DNA of 64,000 bases. It comes from Rhizobium vallis (GTDB lineage Bacteria > Pseudomonadota > Alphaproteobacteria > Rhizobiales > Rhizobiaceae). Made by a program: the position numbers and the translations under genes. This document shows, in pieces, positions 28,705-36,752 of the stretch. The stretch is taken from assembly GCF_003985155.1 (NCBI RefSeq), contig NZ_ML133692.1, positions 124,001-188,000 of the forward strand, written 5' to 3'. The number at the start of each line of letters is the position of its first letter. Position 1 is the stretch's first letter. The notes under the pieces were generated by a model. That model made no database searches and was not told where the DNA came from. It was given only the letters and a program-made list of their open reading frames with translations.

Positions 28705-30573
28705 TCAGCTTCCGGTTCTTTCCATCTGCTCGCGGTGAGTCATCGCGGCGGCCAGCATCTTCTGGAAGCGGGGGTCGTGGCGGATGTTGTCGAGATCGGA
28801 GTCATTGTTGAACCACTTGATATGGTAGACGGAGCTGTACGGCAGCAGCCTTCCCAGAAGGTCTATCGCCTGGTCGACGTCGCCGAGAACAGAGTGGACG
28901 CAGGCAAGATTATATTGGGCGACGATGTCGTCGGGATCGATGGCGATGGCGCGCGCGGCCCATTGGCGCGCGCTCGTGACGTCGCCGAGATGGGCAAGCG
29001 CCAGTGCGCCGCGATGGGCCGGACCGGAATTTTCCGGATTGAGGTTCAGCGCACGTTCGGCGCGCTGCAGGCCGAGCCGCGCCCAATTTACCGTGTCGAC
29101 CTCGCGGCCGAGCGAACGATAGGCGGCCATCAGATGGATCGGCGAGACGTAGTCGTCGGGACGGATCTCCGCGGCGCGGGTGAAATATTGAACGGATTCG
29201 GCGAAGTCGCCGCGCATGAAGAAGAAACGGGCATAGTGAAAGTTGGCCTCGTAGAGGTTCGGATCGAGCGCCAATGCCCGTTCGAAAGCCGCCGCCGCCC
29301 TTTCGTCATCGCCGCTCTGATGCAAAGCCAGACCGCGGGAAGCCTGGGCCTCGGGAAGATCGGGATCAAGCTCCAGGGCGCGGGCGCTCATGTCGAGGAT
29401 GCGCCGCAGAGGCACGTCGTCGGGCGCCCAATCGCGGATCGCCGCGTCGCAATCGGCGATGCCGGCATAGGCGCGGGCATAATCCGGGTCGAGCTCGACC
29501 GCTTTGCAGAACATGCGCCTGGCAAGCTCCAGGTATGATTTCGTCCAGGTGTGCGAGAGCTGCCGCCCCCTGAGATAATAGGTATAGGCCTCGACATTGG
29601 CTGTCGGCTCGTTGGCGATCGCCTTCTTCTCTTCCGGCAGCAGACGTACCTTCAACTGGCCGACGATCGCGTGGGTGATCTCGTCCTGGATCGCGAAGAT
29701 GTCGGTCAGGTCACGGTCGTAACGCTCCGCCCAGAGATGGTCGCCGTTGGCGGTGTCGATCAATTGGCCGGAGATGCGCACGCGCTTGCCGAAGATGCGC
29801 ACACTTCCCTCGAGCACGTAACGCACGCCGAGTTCCTGGGCGAGCGGCTTCACCTTCACCGAGGTGCCCTTGTAGGTGAAGATGGTGTTGCGCGGCACGA
29901 CATGCAGGCTGGAGATCTTGGAGAGATCGGTGATGATGTCTTCGGTGATGCCGTCGGAGAAATAATCCTGGTCGGCGTCGCCGCTCATATTGGTGAAGGG
30001 CAGCACCGCGATGAAGCAGGTATTGCGGTTCTGCGCGACCAGCCGGGCGGAGGGCGGCGGCGCCAGGGCGACGGTATAGACCTGAACCGGCTGCCTGATG
30101 TTCTTCAGCGTATGCTCGCCGATGAATTCGAAGCCGAGATTGAGGCGCGAGCCGACCTGATCGCGCACCGAGGCCGACACGGCGATGCCGCCCGGCGCGG
30201 CGATGCGTTCGAGCCTCGCCGCCAGATTGACGCCGTCGCCGAATATGTCGCCGTTCTCGACCACGACGTCGCCAAGATTGATTCCGATGCGGAATTCGAC
30301 GCGCTCGTCCTTCGGGACGCTCTCGTTGCGGGCCGACATGCTGCGCTGGATTTCGGCGGCGCAGGCGACCGCATTCACGACGCTCTGGAACTCGGCAAGG
30401 ATGCCGTCGCCGGTGAGTTTGACGATCCTGCCCTTGTAGTCCGAAATACGAATGTCGACCAACTCGCAGCGATGGCGGTTCAGCGCCTGCAGTGTGCCTG
30501 ACTCATCGATGCCCATCAGCCGGCTGTAGCCGACGACATCCGCAGCGAGAATAGCGCTCAGTCGTCGTTCCAT
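28705..30573 (-). CDS. Class III adenylate/guanylate cyclase with TolB-like and TPR regions
   Basis: The 622-residue soluble protein begins with a class III cyclase domain (about 1-170). Metal-binding Asp residues are in AADVVGYSRLM and LTGDGILAEF, and GINLGDVVVENGDIFGDG follows. Next comes a TolB-like/FlgO-type region (about 195-315, AVLPFTNMSGDADQDYFSDG) and then tetratricopeptide repeats (about 330-600), for example ALALDPNLYEANFHYARFFF. This three-part architecture is strongly expanded in rhizobia. The ATG at 30573 follows GGGAGG with good spacing; a TTG at 30585 is an inferior alternative. It probably makes cAMP in response to a signal sensed by protein contacts, but nothing identifies the signal. 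An AT-rich perfect palindrome lies 21 bases upstream. Confidence 0.9.
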   Translation of the reverse strand: MERRLSAILAADVVGYSRLMGIDESGTLQALNRHRCELVDIRISDYKGRIVKLTGDGILAEFQSVVNAVACAAEIQRSMSARNESVPKDERVEFRIGINLGDVVVENGDIFGDGVNLAARLERIAAPGGIAVSASVRDQVGSRLNLGFEFIGEHTLKNIRQPVQVYTVALAPPPSARLVAQNRNTCFIAVLPFTNMSGDADQDYFSDGITEDIITDLSKISSLHVVPRNTIFTYKGTSVKVKPLAQELGVRYVLEGSVRIFGKRVRISGQLIDTANGDHLWAERYDRDLTDIFAIQDEITHAIVGQLKVRLLPEEKKAIANEPTANVEAYTYYLRGRQLSHTWTKSYLELARRMFCKAVELDPDYARAYAGIADCDAAIRDWAPDDVPLRRILDMSARALELDPDLPEAQASRGLALHQSGDDERAAAAFERALALDPNLYEANFHYARFFFMRGDFAESVQYFTRAAEIRPDDYVSPIHLMAAYRSLGREVDTVNWARLGLQRAERALNLNPENSGPAHRGALALAHLGDVTSARQWAARAIAIDPDDIVAQYNLACVHSVLGDVDQAIDLLGRLLPYSSVYHIKWFNNDSDLDNIRHDPRFQKMLAAAMTHREQMERTGS

Positions 30574-31254
30574 GATCCCTCCCAAGGATCTTTCTAGATT
30601 AATCTAGCTTTTTATAGAGTTTTTGTCGCATAGAGTCGTCCCCCGAACAAGAAATTCGGGTGGCTTCGACGTTTTGACGCGGCCGCGCGACCATATAGCG
30701 TCGCCGATCTTCATCAATACTCTGTATGGGTGAAGGATGGTGTCAAGCCATAATCCTTTATGGTGAAAAATGGCTTCGGGACGGACGAACGAAATATTTT
30801 CGTCGTATGCCTATAGTTTCCGGGCTTGGCAAAAACCGAGGGCCTGTACTGAGATCGCTCGGAAGAAATCCATGGTTGCGTCAACTCCGAATGGCAGGCT
30901 GAGTGGAGCATTCCTTTGCGGCGGTCATGAAGCCGGTCGTGCGTTGCAATCAGCTAGATGATTCGACGAGTCGTTGCGTCGAAGGCTGCAGGGAGGGGAT
31001 TTCTGCAGCTACAGGATGATTTGCCGTGAAAATTTCGTCGAAAAACTATCCAATTTTTACAACCGATAGCCAAATTGTGCAGCAGATTTCACGTGGCTGT
31101 ACAAAAGTAGAATCTTGTTAGTCATTGCCGACAAGTAATCGTTCCAGGGGCGCGCACTGCCTGGCCTTTTCAAGTCCCCTGCGCCGCTCGAATGACTCGA
31201 TATGGCTTTCTCCACCCTGACATCTTTCATTCGCCGAAGTGAAGCGGAACGATC
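30574..31254. other. 681-bp intergenic region between cyclase and chemoreceptor
   Basis: Apart from the palindrome at 30594-30607 I see no supported gene or structured RNA. Open frames here are short, lack ribosome binding sites and have no recognisable product. The stretch from about 31020 to 31140 is AT-richer than its surroundings and probably holds the chemoreceptor promoter; the divergent cyclase promoter is near 30600-30650. Confidence 0.5.
30594..30607. promoter_or_regulatory. Perfect 14-bp palindrome upstream of the cyclase gene
   Basis: CTAGATTAATCTAG is a perfect inverted repeat with no spacer, 21 bases before the cyclase start codon, so probably within or next to the promoter or early leader. 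AT-rich symmetry in a GC-rich genome favours an operator, but no known consensus was recognised. Confidence 0.4.
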
Positions 31255-33216
31255 ATGTTTACTTTTTTCAATAACATCAGAATTCTGGGCAAAATGGCGC
31301 TCGTCTTTTCGCTGTTGCTCGCCCTCAGCACCATTATCAACGTCCTGAGCTACAGTTCACTGGCGACCCAGGAGAAGGCCGCGGGCTGGACCGAACATAC
31401 CTATACGGTGCTGGGAACCCTGAACAACATCGTCGCGGCCATGGTCGACCAGGAAACCGGCATGCGCGGCTACCTATTGTCGGCAGACGAAAATTTCCTC
31501 GCGCCGCAGAAGGCCGGAGCCAAGTCCTACGCCGACAACATGCAGAAGGTGCGCAGCCTTACAGCGGATAATCCGGCCCAGCAGGCACGGCTGGACGAGC
31601 TGGCTTCCCTGGTCGATGGCTGGACGAAGGATGTCGTCGTCCAGGAAACGAAGCTGATGTCGGCCAAGGAGACCGTGCAGCAGGCGCGCGATCTTGAGGT
31701 CTCCGGCGTCGGCAAGAAATGGATGGATCAGATCCGCGCCAAAGCAGCTGAAATCGCCGGCATCGAGCAGGCCCTCCTGAAGACGCGCTCTGCCGAGGCA
31801 GCCGACGCAGCCGTGACGGCGCGTTATGCGATCATATCAGGCTCCGTCGCCATGATCGTTTTTGGTCTCCTTATGCTGTTCGTTCTGAACGGAGCCATGA
31901 TCCGCCCGCTTGCCGGCATGACGGCCGTTATGCGCAAGCTCGCCGAGGGGGATACCTCCATCACCGTAAGCGGCGCCGGCCGCCGGGACGAGATCGGCGC
32001 AATTGCCGGCGCCGTCGAAGTTTTCCGCCAGGCAGCGGTGACAAATCGCAAACTCGAGGCGGATGCCGAGGCAAACCGCGAACGCCAGGCGAGGGAGCAG
32101 GAAGAAATCAACCGCGTCAAGGAAACCGAGGCAGGACAGGTCGCCTTCGTTACCAGCAATCTTGCTACGGGCCTGAAGCGGCTGGCGGCAGGTGATCTGG
32201 CCTTCCAGCTGGACGATGCCTTCGCACCGAATTTCGAGTCGCTGCGCAACGACTTCAACCAGTCCATCCGCCAGCTGGCAACCACGCTTGCGGAAATCTC
32301 CGAATCCGTTTCCAGCATGGATAACGGCACCCGCGAAATTTCTTCAGGCGCCCAGGATCTCTCGAGGCGCACCGAGCAGCAGGCTGCCTCGCTGGAGGAA
32401 ACCGCGGCCGCACTCGACCAGATCACCGCCAACGTTTCCAATTCCACCAAGCGTACCGAGGAAGCACGCGTCGTCGCCAGCCGCGCCAACCAATCGGCAG
32501 TCCAGTCGGCAGCGGTCGTCAGCCACGCCGAAGAGGCAATGACGAAGATCGAGGATTCCTCCCAGCAGATCTCCAATATCATTGGCGTCATCGATGAGAT
32601 CGCCTTCCAGACGAACCTTCTGGCGCTCAATGCGGGCGTGGAAGCGGCGCGTGCCGGCGATGCCGGCAAGGGTTTCGCCGTCGTCGCACAAGAGGTGCGC
32701 GAACTTGCCCAGCGTTCGGCTCAGGCCGCCAAGGAGATCAAGGGCCTCATTCACAACTCCTCGGCAGAGGTCGAGAGCGGCGTGAAGCTGGTGCGTGAAA
32801 CCGGCGAAGCCTTGAAGACGATCGGCGGCTTCATCATCGAAATCAACAGCCATATGGAATCGATCGCGGTCTCGGCCAAGGAGCAATCGACCGGGCTTGC
32901 GGAGGTCAATACCGCCGTGAATGCCATGGATCAGACGACGCAGCAGAATGCGGCGATGGTGGAACAGTCGACCGCTGCTTCCAGCACCCTTGCGCAGGAA
33001 GCCGTCAAGCTTCGCAGTCTCATCGGTCAGTTCAAGCTCGACGGCATGGTCGGGACTGGGTCCTCCGCGGCTCGCCAGCCGGTTCGCGCTGCCGCGCCTG
33101 GCAACAAGCCGGTATCCTCTCCCGCCCGCGCGCTCGGCCAGAAACTCGCCGGCGCCTTTGGTGGCAGAGCGGCAACTGCGACTGCTGTCGCTGCCAATGA
33201 ATGGAACGAGTTCTGA
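31255..33216 (+). CDS. Methyl-accepting chemotaxis protein with CHASE3 domain
   Basis: The 653-residue receptor has a first membrane helix (about 12-33) and a periplasmic CHASE3 domain (about 38-180) with the signature AMVDQETGMRGYLLSADENF. The second membrane helix is at about 188-212, with HAMP segments after it. The signalling domain (about 360-610) has the hairpin tip IIGVIDEIAFQTNLLALNAG, followed by EVRELAQRSAQAAKEIK. The last residues, EWNEF, match the xWxxF tether that recruits CheR and CheB. The stop and the cheW start overlap (TGATG), so receptor and coupling protein are co-translated. Ligand unknown; nearby organic-acid uptake genes make a carboxylate attractant possible. Confidence 0.95.
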   Translation: MFTFFNNIRILGKMALVFSLLLALSTIINVLSYSSLATQEKAAGWTEHTYTVLGTLNNIVAAMVDQETGMRGYLLSADENFLAPQKAGAKSYADNMQKVRSLTADNPAQQARLDELASLVDGWTKDVVVQETKLMSAKETVQQARDLEVSGVGKKWMDQIRAKAAEIAGIEQALLKTRSAEAADAAVTARYAIISGSVAMIVFGLLMLFVLNGAMIRPLAGMTAVMRKLAEGDTSITVSGAGRRDEIGAIAGAVEVFRQAAVTNRKLEADAEANRERQAREQEEINRVKETEAGQVAFVTSNLATGLKRLAAGDLAFQLDDAFAPNFESLRNDFNQSIRQLATTLAEISESVSSMDNGTREISSGAQDLSRRTEQQAASLEETAAALDQITANVSNSTKRTEEARVVASRANQSAVQSAAVVSHAEEAMTKIEDSSQQISNIIGVIDEIAFQTNLLALNAGVEAARAGDAGKGFAVVAQEVRELAQRSAQAAKEIKGLIHNSSAEVESGVKLVRETGEALKTIGGFIIEINSHMESIAVSAKEQSTGLAEVNTAVNAMDQTTQQNAAMVEQSTAASSTLAQEAVKLRSLIGQFKLDGMVGTGSSAARQPVRAAAPGNKPVSSPARALGQKLAGAFGGRAATATAVAANEWNEF

Positions 33217-33692
33217 TGGCCGACGTCGCACAATACGAGAAGCTCTCGGATGCGGCATTGGAAATCATCGCCTTCCATCTCGGCGACCAGCAGTTCTGCA
33301 TCAAGACCACCTCAATCCGGGAAATCCGGGGATGGGCAGCGGCGACACCGCTGCCCCATGCGCCGGCGCACGTCCTCGGCGTGATGAATTTGCGCGGCAC
33401 TGTCATACCGGTGATCGACCTTGCCGCCAAACTCGGCGTGCGTAGCGCCATCGATGCCAATCGCAGCGCGATCGTCGTGGCCGAGGTGAGAAAAAGCATC
33501 ATCGGCCTCGTGGTGGACCGCGTGTCCGACATCCTGTCGATCGGCGGGGATCGCATTCAGCCGGTGCCGGATTTCGGCATCGGTTACGACCCGGCTTTCT
33601 CCTACGGGATCATTCCTTTCGATCAGGGAATGGTCTGTTTTCTCAATCTCGACCACATGTTTGCAGCCATCGAATTCGCATCGGCCGCATAG
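33216..33692 (+). CDS. cheW: Chemotaxis coupling protein CheW
   Basis: The 158-residue product is a single CheW domain: EIIAFHLGDQQFCIKTTSIREI, then LPHAPAHVLGVMNLRGTVIPVIDLA (split here by the usual beta-turn) and a C-terminal VDRVSDIL. It bridges receptors and the CheA kinase. The ATG at 33216 overlaps the receptor stop codon; GGAACGAG just upstream can serve as ribosome binding site. An ATG at 33201 would extend it by five residues but lies within that site. No cheA is in the window, so it must couple to an array encoded elsewhere. Confidence 0.95.
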   Translation: MADVAQYEKLSDAALEIIAFHLGDQQFCIKTTSIREIRGWAAATPLPHAPAHVLGVMNLRGTVIPVIDLAAKLGVRSAIDANRSAIVVAEVRKSIIGLVVDRVSDILSIGGDRIQPVPDFGIGYDPAFSYGIIPFDQGMVCFLNLDHMFAAIEFASAA

Positions 33693-33706
33693 CCCCATGA
33701 AGCAGG

Positions 33707-33729
33707 CGGCGGCCGTCTCCGGCCGCCGT
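33707..33729. other. GC-rich hairpin after cheW
   Basis: Arms CGGCGGCCG (33708-33716) and CGGCCGCCG (33721-33729) form a perfect 9-bp stem with a TCTC loop. No T-run follows, so this is probably an mRNA 3-prime structure or weak terminator between cheW and the binding-protein gene. Confidence 0.5.
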
Positions 33730-33769
33730 CGCCCTTGCTCCTCTCTGTCCGCTCGGGCATTGTTGCGGC

Positions 33770-34834
33770 ATGAGGAGAATTTTCATCTTGCTGCTGGCGC
33801 TTTGGCCTGGTGGCGCGCTGGCCGATCAGGCCTTCTATCCGGCCAAATCGGGCAATGCCGATGCGCCGGTGCTGACCGTTTATTCCTCGCTCGACGAGCC
33901 GCTCGCCCAGCCGATGATCCGCGGCTTCCAGGAAGCCAATCCCGAGGTCGCGGTCAAATACGAGGACATGCTGACTGGCGACATCTACGACCGGATCGTC
34001 AGGGAGACGGATGCCGGCGGAAAGACGGCGGATTTTGCCTTCTCTTCGGCGATGGACCTGCAGGTGAAGCTTTCCAACGACGGATATGCGCAGGTCAGCA
34101 ATCTGCCGATGAGTGCGGCATGGCCGAAATGGGCGAACTGGCGCAACACCGCCTATGCGCTGACCTTCGAACCGGCGGTCTTCGTCTATCACAAGCCGAG
34201 CTTCACGCATGAACCGGTGCCGAGTTCGCGGGCGGAATTCGTGGAATATCTGAAGCGCAAGGGCAATGCGGTCTATGGCCGGATCAGCACCTACGATATC
34301 GAGCGCTCCGGCGTCGGCTTTCTCTTCATGGCGCGCGACCAGGAACAGTTCGGCGACATCTGGTCGGTGATCGGGGCAATGGGGGCGGCGGGCGTCAAGC
34401 TTTATTCGACGAGTTCGGCGATCCTCGAACGCGTCGCTGACGGCCGCTTCGTGCTCGGCTACAACATCCTCGGCTCCTATGCGGCCGACTGGGCCTCGCG
34501 AGACCCCGATGTCGGCATCGTGCTGCCGAAGGATTATACGGTGGTCATGTCGCGGATCGGACTGGTGCCGCAGGCCGCCGCCGAACCGGAACTCGGGCGC
34601 CGATATCTCGCCTTCTTCATGTCGAAGGAGGGCCAGACGATCATGGCGCGCGAGCTGCAGATCCCGGCCGTCAGCCCCGAGGTGGCGGGGGAAAATACCG
34701 CCAATACGCTGCAGGAACTGCTCGGCGCCCAACTTCGGCCGGTGCCGGTCAGCCCCGGGCTGATGGTCTATCTCGACCAGGTGAAACGGGCGCGGCTGAT
34801 CGCGCATTGGAACGAGGTTCTGCGGGCGCAGTGA
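33770..34834 (+). CDS. ABC-type periplasmic substrate-binding protein
   Basis: The 354-residue protein has a signal peptide (MRRIFILLLALWPGGALAD) and the fold of iron/thiamine/spermidine-type binding proteins: VLTVYSSLDEPLAQPMIRGF near residue 37 and later YNILGSYAADWA. No ABC permease or ATPase gene is adjacent, so it is an orphan. Binding proteins of this class are sometimes found beside TctE/TctD pairs and may present ligand to the sensor rather than feed a transporter. It starts 77 bases after cheW and ends about 400 bases before tctC. Ligand unknown. Confidence 0.85.
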   Translation: MRRIFILLLALWPGGALADQAFYPAKSGNADAPVLTVYSSLDEPLAQPMIRGFQEANPEVAVKYEDMLTGDIYDRIVRETDAGGKTADFAFSSAMDLQVKLSNDGYAQVSNLPMSAAWPKWANWRNTAYALTFEPAVFVYHKPSFTHEPVPSSRAEFVEYLKRKGNAVYGRISTYDIERSGVGFLFMARDQEQFGDIWSVIGAMGAAGVKLYSTSSAILERVADGRFVLGYNILGSYAADWASRDPDVGIVLPKDYTVVMSRIGLVPQAAAEPELGRRYLAFFMSKEGQTIMARELQIPAVSPEVAGENTANTLQELLGAQLRPVPVSPGLMVYLDQVKRARLIAHWNEVLRAQ

Positions 34835-35051
34835 AACGCGTCACGCTTCGGCGGGTTCATCCTTTTCACACGTTTCCGCATTTTTGGACGATGCTGGAGG
34901 TGGGAGCCCAGTTGGAGGATCTCAGATGAGGTCTGCGGTCAGTACTCTGCTGAGATAACCTGCACTCAGAGCGGCGTTGAAGAGCCGAATTCAGACCGGC
35001 GCCCACCAATTACGGCAAAAAAGTGTCCATTCCTTCTGGATATCTCGCTGG

Positions 35052-35067
35052 TGTCAGCTAGATGACA
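35052..35067. promoter_or_regulatory. Inverted repeat TGTCA-N6-TGACA upstream of tctC
   Basis: TGTCA (35052-35056) and TGACA (35063-35067) form a palindrome 165 bases before tctC. The same half-sites occur in the repeat before the TctD-like gene (28643-28660), which makes this a candidate binding site for that regulator. Confidence 0.3.
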
Positions 35068-35148
35068 GCTTGTTGTGGTGGCTTTGGCTACTTCTTCTCC
35101 GTGGAGGCGGAGAGCTGAAGCCTTGGGAGGAGTTCCGCTCGTCACACA

Positions 35149-35162
35149 GGACAAGTTTGTCC
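35149..35162. promoter_or_regulatory. Palindrome GGACAA-GT-TTGTCC upstream of tctC
   Basis: A near-perfect 14-bp inverted repeat with a two-base spacer, 70 bases before the tctC start. Position and symmetry suit a repressor or activator site; no consensus was recognised. Confidence 0.35.
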
Positions 35163-35231
35163 GCTGGCCGGCCATCCTTCCCGATTCCCTGAGAATAACA
35201 GGCGGCCGCTCAGCCGCCCACGGAGGACATC

Positions 35232-36176
35232 GTGAAGCATACTTTCATCGCAACCATTTTCGCAGCCGCCATCGCGCTGCCGGCCTATGCAGCCGACTAC
35301 ACCATCATCGCGCCCGCCGCTCCCGGCGGCGGCTGGGATCAGACGGCCCGTTCGCTGCAGACCGCTTTGCAGCAGGAGAAGATTGCCGGCAACGTACAGG
35401 TCCAGAACGTTCCGGGCGCCGGCGGCACCATCGGTCTTGCGCAGTTCAGCAGCCAGGCTGCCGGTAATCCGAACTCGCTGATCGTCGGCGGTTATGTCAT
35501 GGTCGGCGCGATCCTCACCAATAAGTCGCCGGTAACGTTGAAGAACGTCACGCCGATCGCCCGCCTGACCGGCGAGTATGAGGCCGTCGTCGTTCCCGCC
35601 TCGTCCGATATCAAGACCATGGCCGATCTCGTCGCGGCGCTGAAGAAGGATCCGGGCTCTGTTTCCTGGGGCGGCGGCTCGGCCGGCGGCACCGACCACA
35701 TCACCGTCGGCCTGATCGCTAAGGCTTCCGGCGTCGACCCGACCAAGATCAATTATGTCGCCTTCTCCGGCGGCGGTGAAGCGCTCGCCGCCATTCTCGG
35801 CAACCAGGTCACCGCGGGTGTCTCGAGCTACAGCGAGTTCGAATCGCAGGTCAAATCAGGCATGCTCCGTCTGCTCGCCGTCTCCAGCGACAAGCGTATC
35901 GACGGCGTGGATGCTCCGACGCTGAAGGAAGCCGGCACCGACGTCAGCATCCAGAACTGGCGCATGGTCGCTGCTGCCCCCGGCCTCTCGGCAGAGCAGG
36001 TGGCAGCCGTCACCGCCGATTTCGAGAAGCTGCACGGTTCCGCCACCTGGCAGGAAACCCTGAAGACCAAGGGCTGGGCCGACACTTACCTCTCCGGCGA
36101 CGCCTTCAAGGCGCAGCTCGAAAAGGATGTCGCCGCCACCGAAGGCATTCTCAAAGAGATCGGACTTGTTCAATGA
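35232..36176 (+). CDS. tctC: Tripartite tricarboxylate transporter binding protein
   Basis: TctC is the periplasmic binding component of the TTT transporter family. The 314-residue protein has a signal peptide ending AYA before ADYTIIAP and the family patterns APGGGWDQTARSLQ and NVPGAGGTIGLAQFS. In the second lobe SWGGGSAGGTDH and FSGGGEALAAILGNQV are typical. GGAGGA precedes the ATG at 35232. The stop overlaps the tctB start by four bases. Family members bind citrate or other carboxylates; the actual substrate is not readable. Confidence 0.94.
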   Translation: MKHTFIATIFAAAIALPAYAADYTIIAPAAPGGGWDQTARSLQTALQQEKIAGNVQVQNVPGAGGTIGLAQFSSQAAGNPNSLIVGGYVMVGAILTNKSPVTLKNVTPIARLTGEYEAVVVPASSDIKTMADLVAALKKDPGSVSWGGGSAGGTDHITVGLIAKASGVDPTKINYVAFSGGGEALAAILGNQVTAGVSSYSEFESQVKSGMLRLLAVSSDKRIDGVDAPTLKEAGTDVSIQNWRMVAAAPGLSAEQVAAVTADFEKLHGSATWQETLKTKGWADTYLSGDAFKAQLEKDVAATEGILKEIGLVQ

Positions 36177-36664
36177 GCGAGGAAAACACCTCCTCGGCAA
36201 CCGAGCGCCGCCCTGATTGGGCGGCGTTCATCATTGCCGTTTTCCTCTTCGCCGTCGCCGGCGTGATGGCCTGGGATGCATCACACCTGAAAACGATCGC
36301 GCAATACGACCGCATCGGCCCGTCAACGGTGCCCGAAGTGGTGGCGTTCGGCCTCTTCTGTCTTGGTGTCTGGACCGTCGCCGAAGCCTGGCGCGGCGAA
36401 TTTCCGGAACGTGAGAGGCAGGAAGTGGCGCCCGTCATCTGGATCGTCGCCGGTCTTGCCGGGCAGATGCTGCTTCTACGCGTAGCCGGCTTCTCGATTG
36501 CAACAGGCGTGCTGTTTGCGCTGACGGCGCGCGGCTTCGGCAAACGCAAGCTTTGGATCTCGCTGCCCCTCGGCATCGTTTTCAGCTTCGTCGTCTGGGC
36601 GATCTTCTCGCAGCTCTTGCAGCTGACGCTGCCGGCTGGGCCGCTCGAACACCTGTTCTTCTGA
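36173..36664 (+). CDS. tctB: Tripartite tricarboxylate transporter small membrane subunit
   Basis: The 163-residue protein has four predicted membrane helices (for example WAAFIIAVFLFAVAGVMAWD near residue 20) and fits TctB in size and position. The sequence RIGPSTVPEVVAFGL resembles the family. It starts by ATGA overlap with tctC. Role: small membrane partner of TctA in the secondary, cation-coupled transporter. Confidence 0.9.
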   Translation: MSEENTSSATERRPDWAAFIIAVFLFAVAGVMAWDASHLKTIAQYDRIGPSTVPEVVAFGLFCLGVWTVAEAWRGEFPERERQEVAPVIWIVAGLAGQMLLLRVAGFSIATGVLFALTARGFGKRKLWISLPLGIVFSFVVWAIFSQLLQLTLPAGPLEHLFF

Positions 36665-36752
36665 CCGCGCGGGACGTGCTGTCAGCTCTTTTGATTTTTC
36701 GCGGCGCCCGATTGCGGAATGCAGGGCCGGGAATGCCGCCTGGGACACCAAG

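Larger units (their letters stand above)
34835..35231. other. 397-bp intergenic region before tctCBA
   Basis: The region holds no supported gene. It contains two short palindromes (35052-35067 and 35149-35162) in the expected promoter/operator area of tctC. The ribosome binding site GGAGGA is at 35222-35227. Confidence 0.5.
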
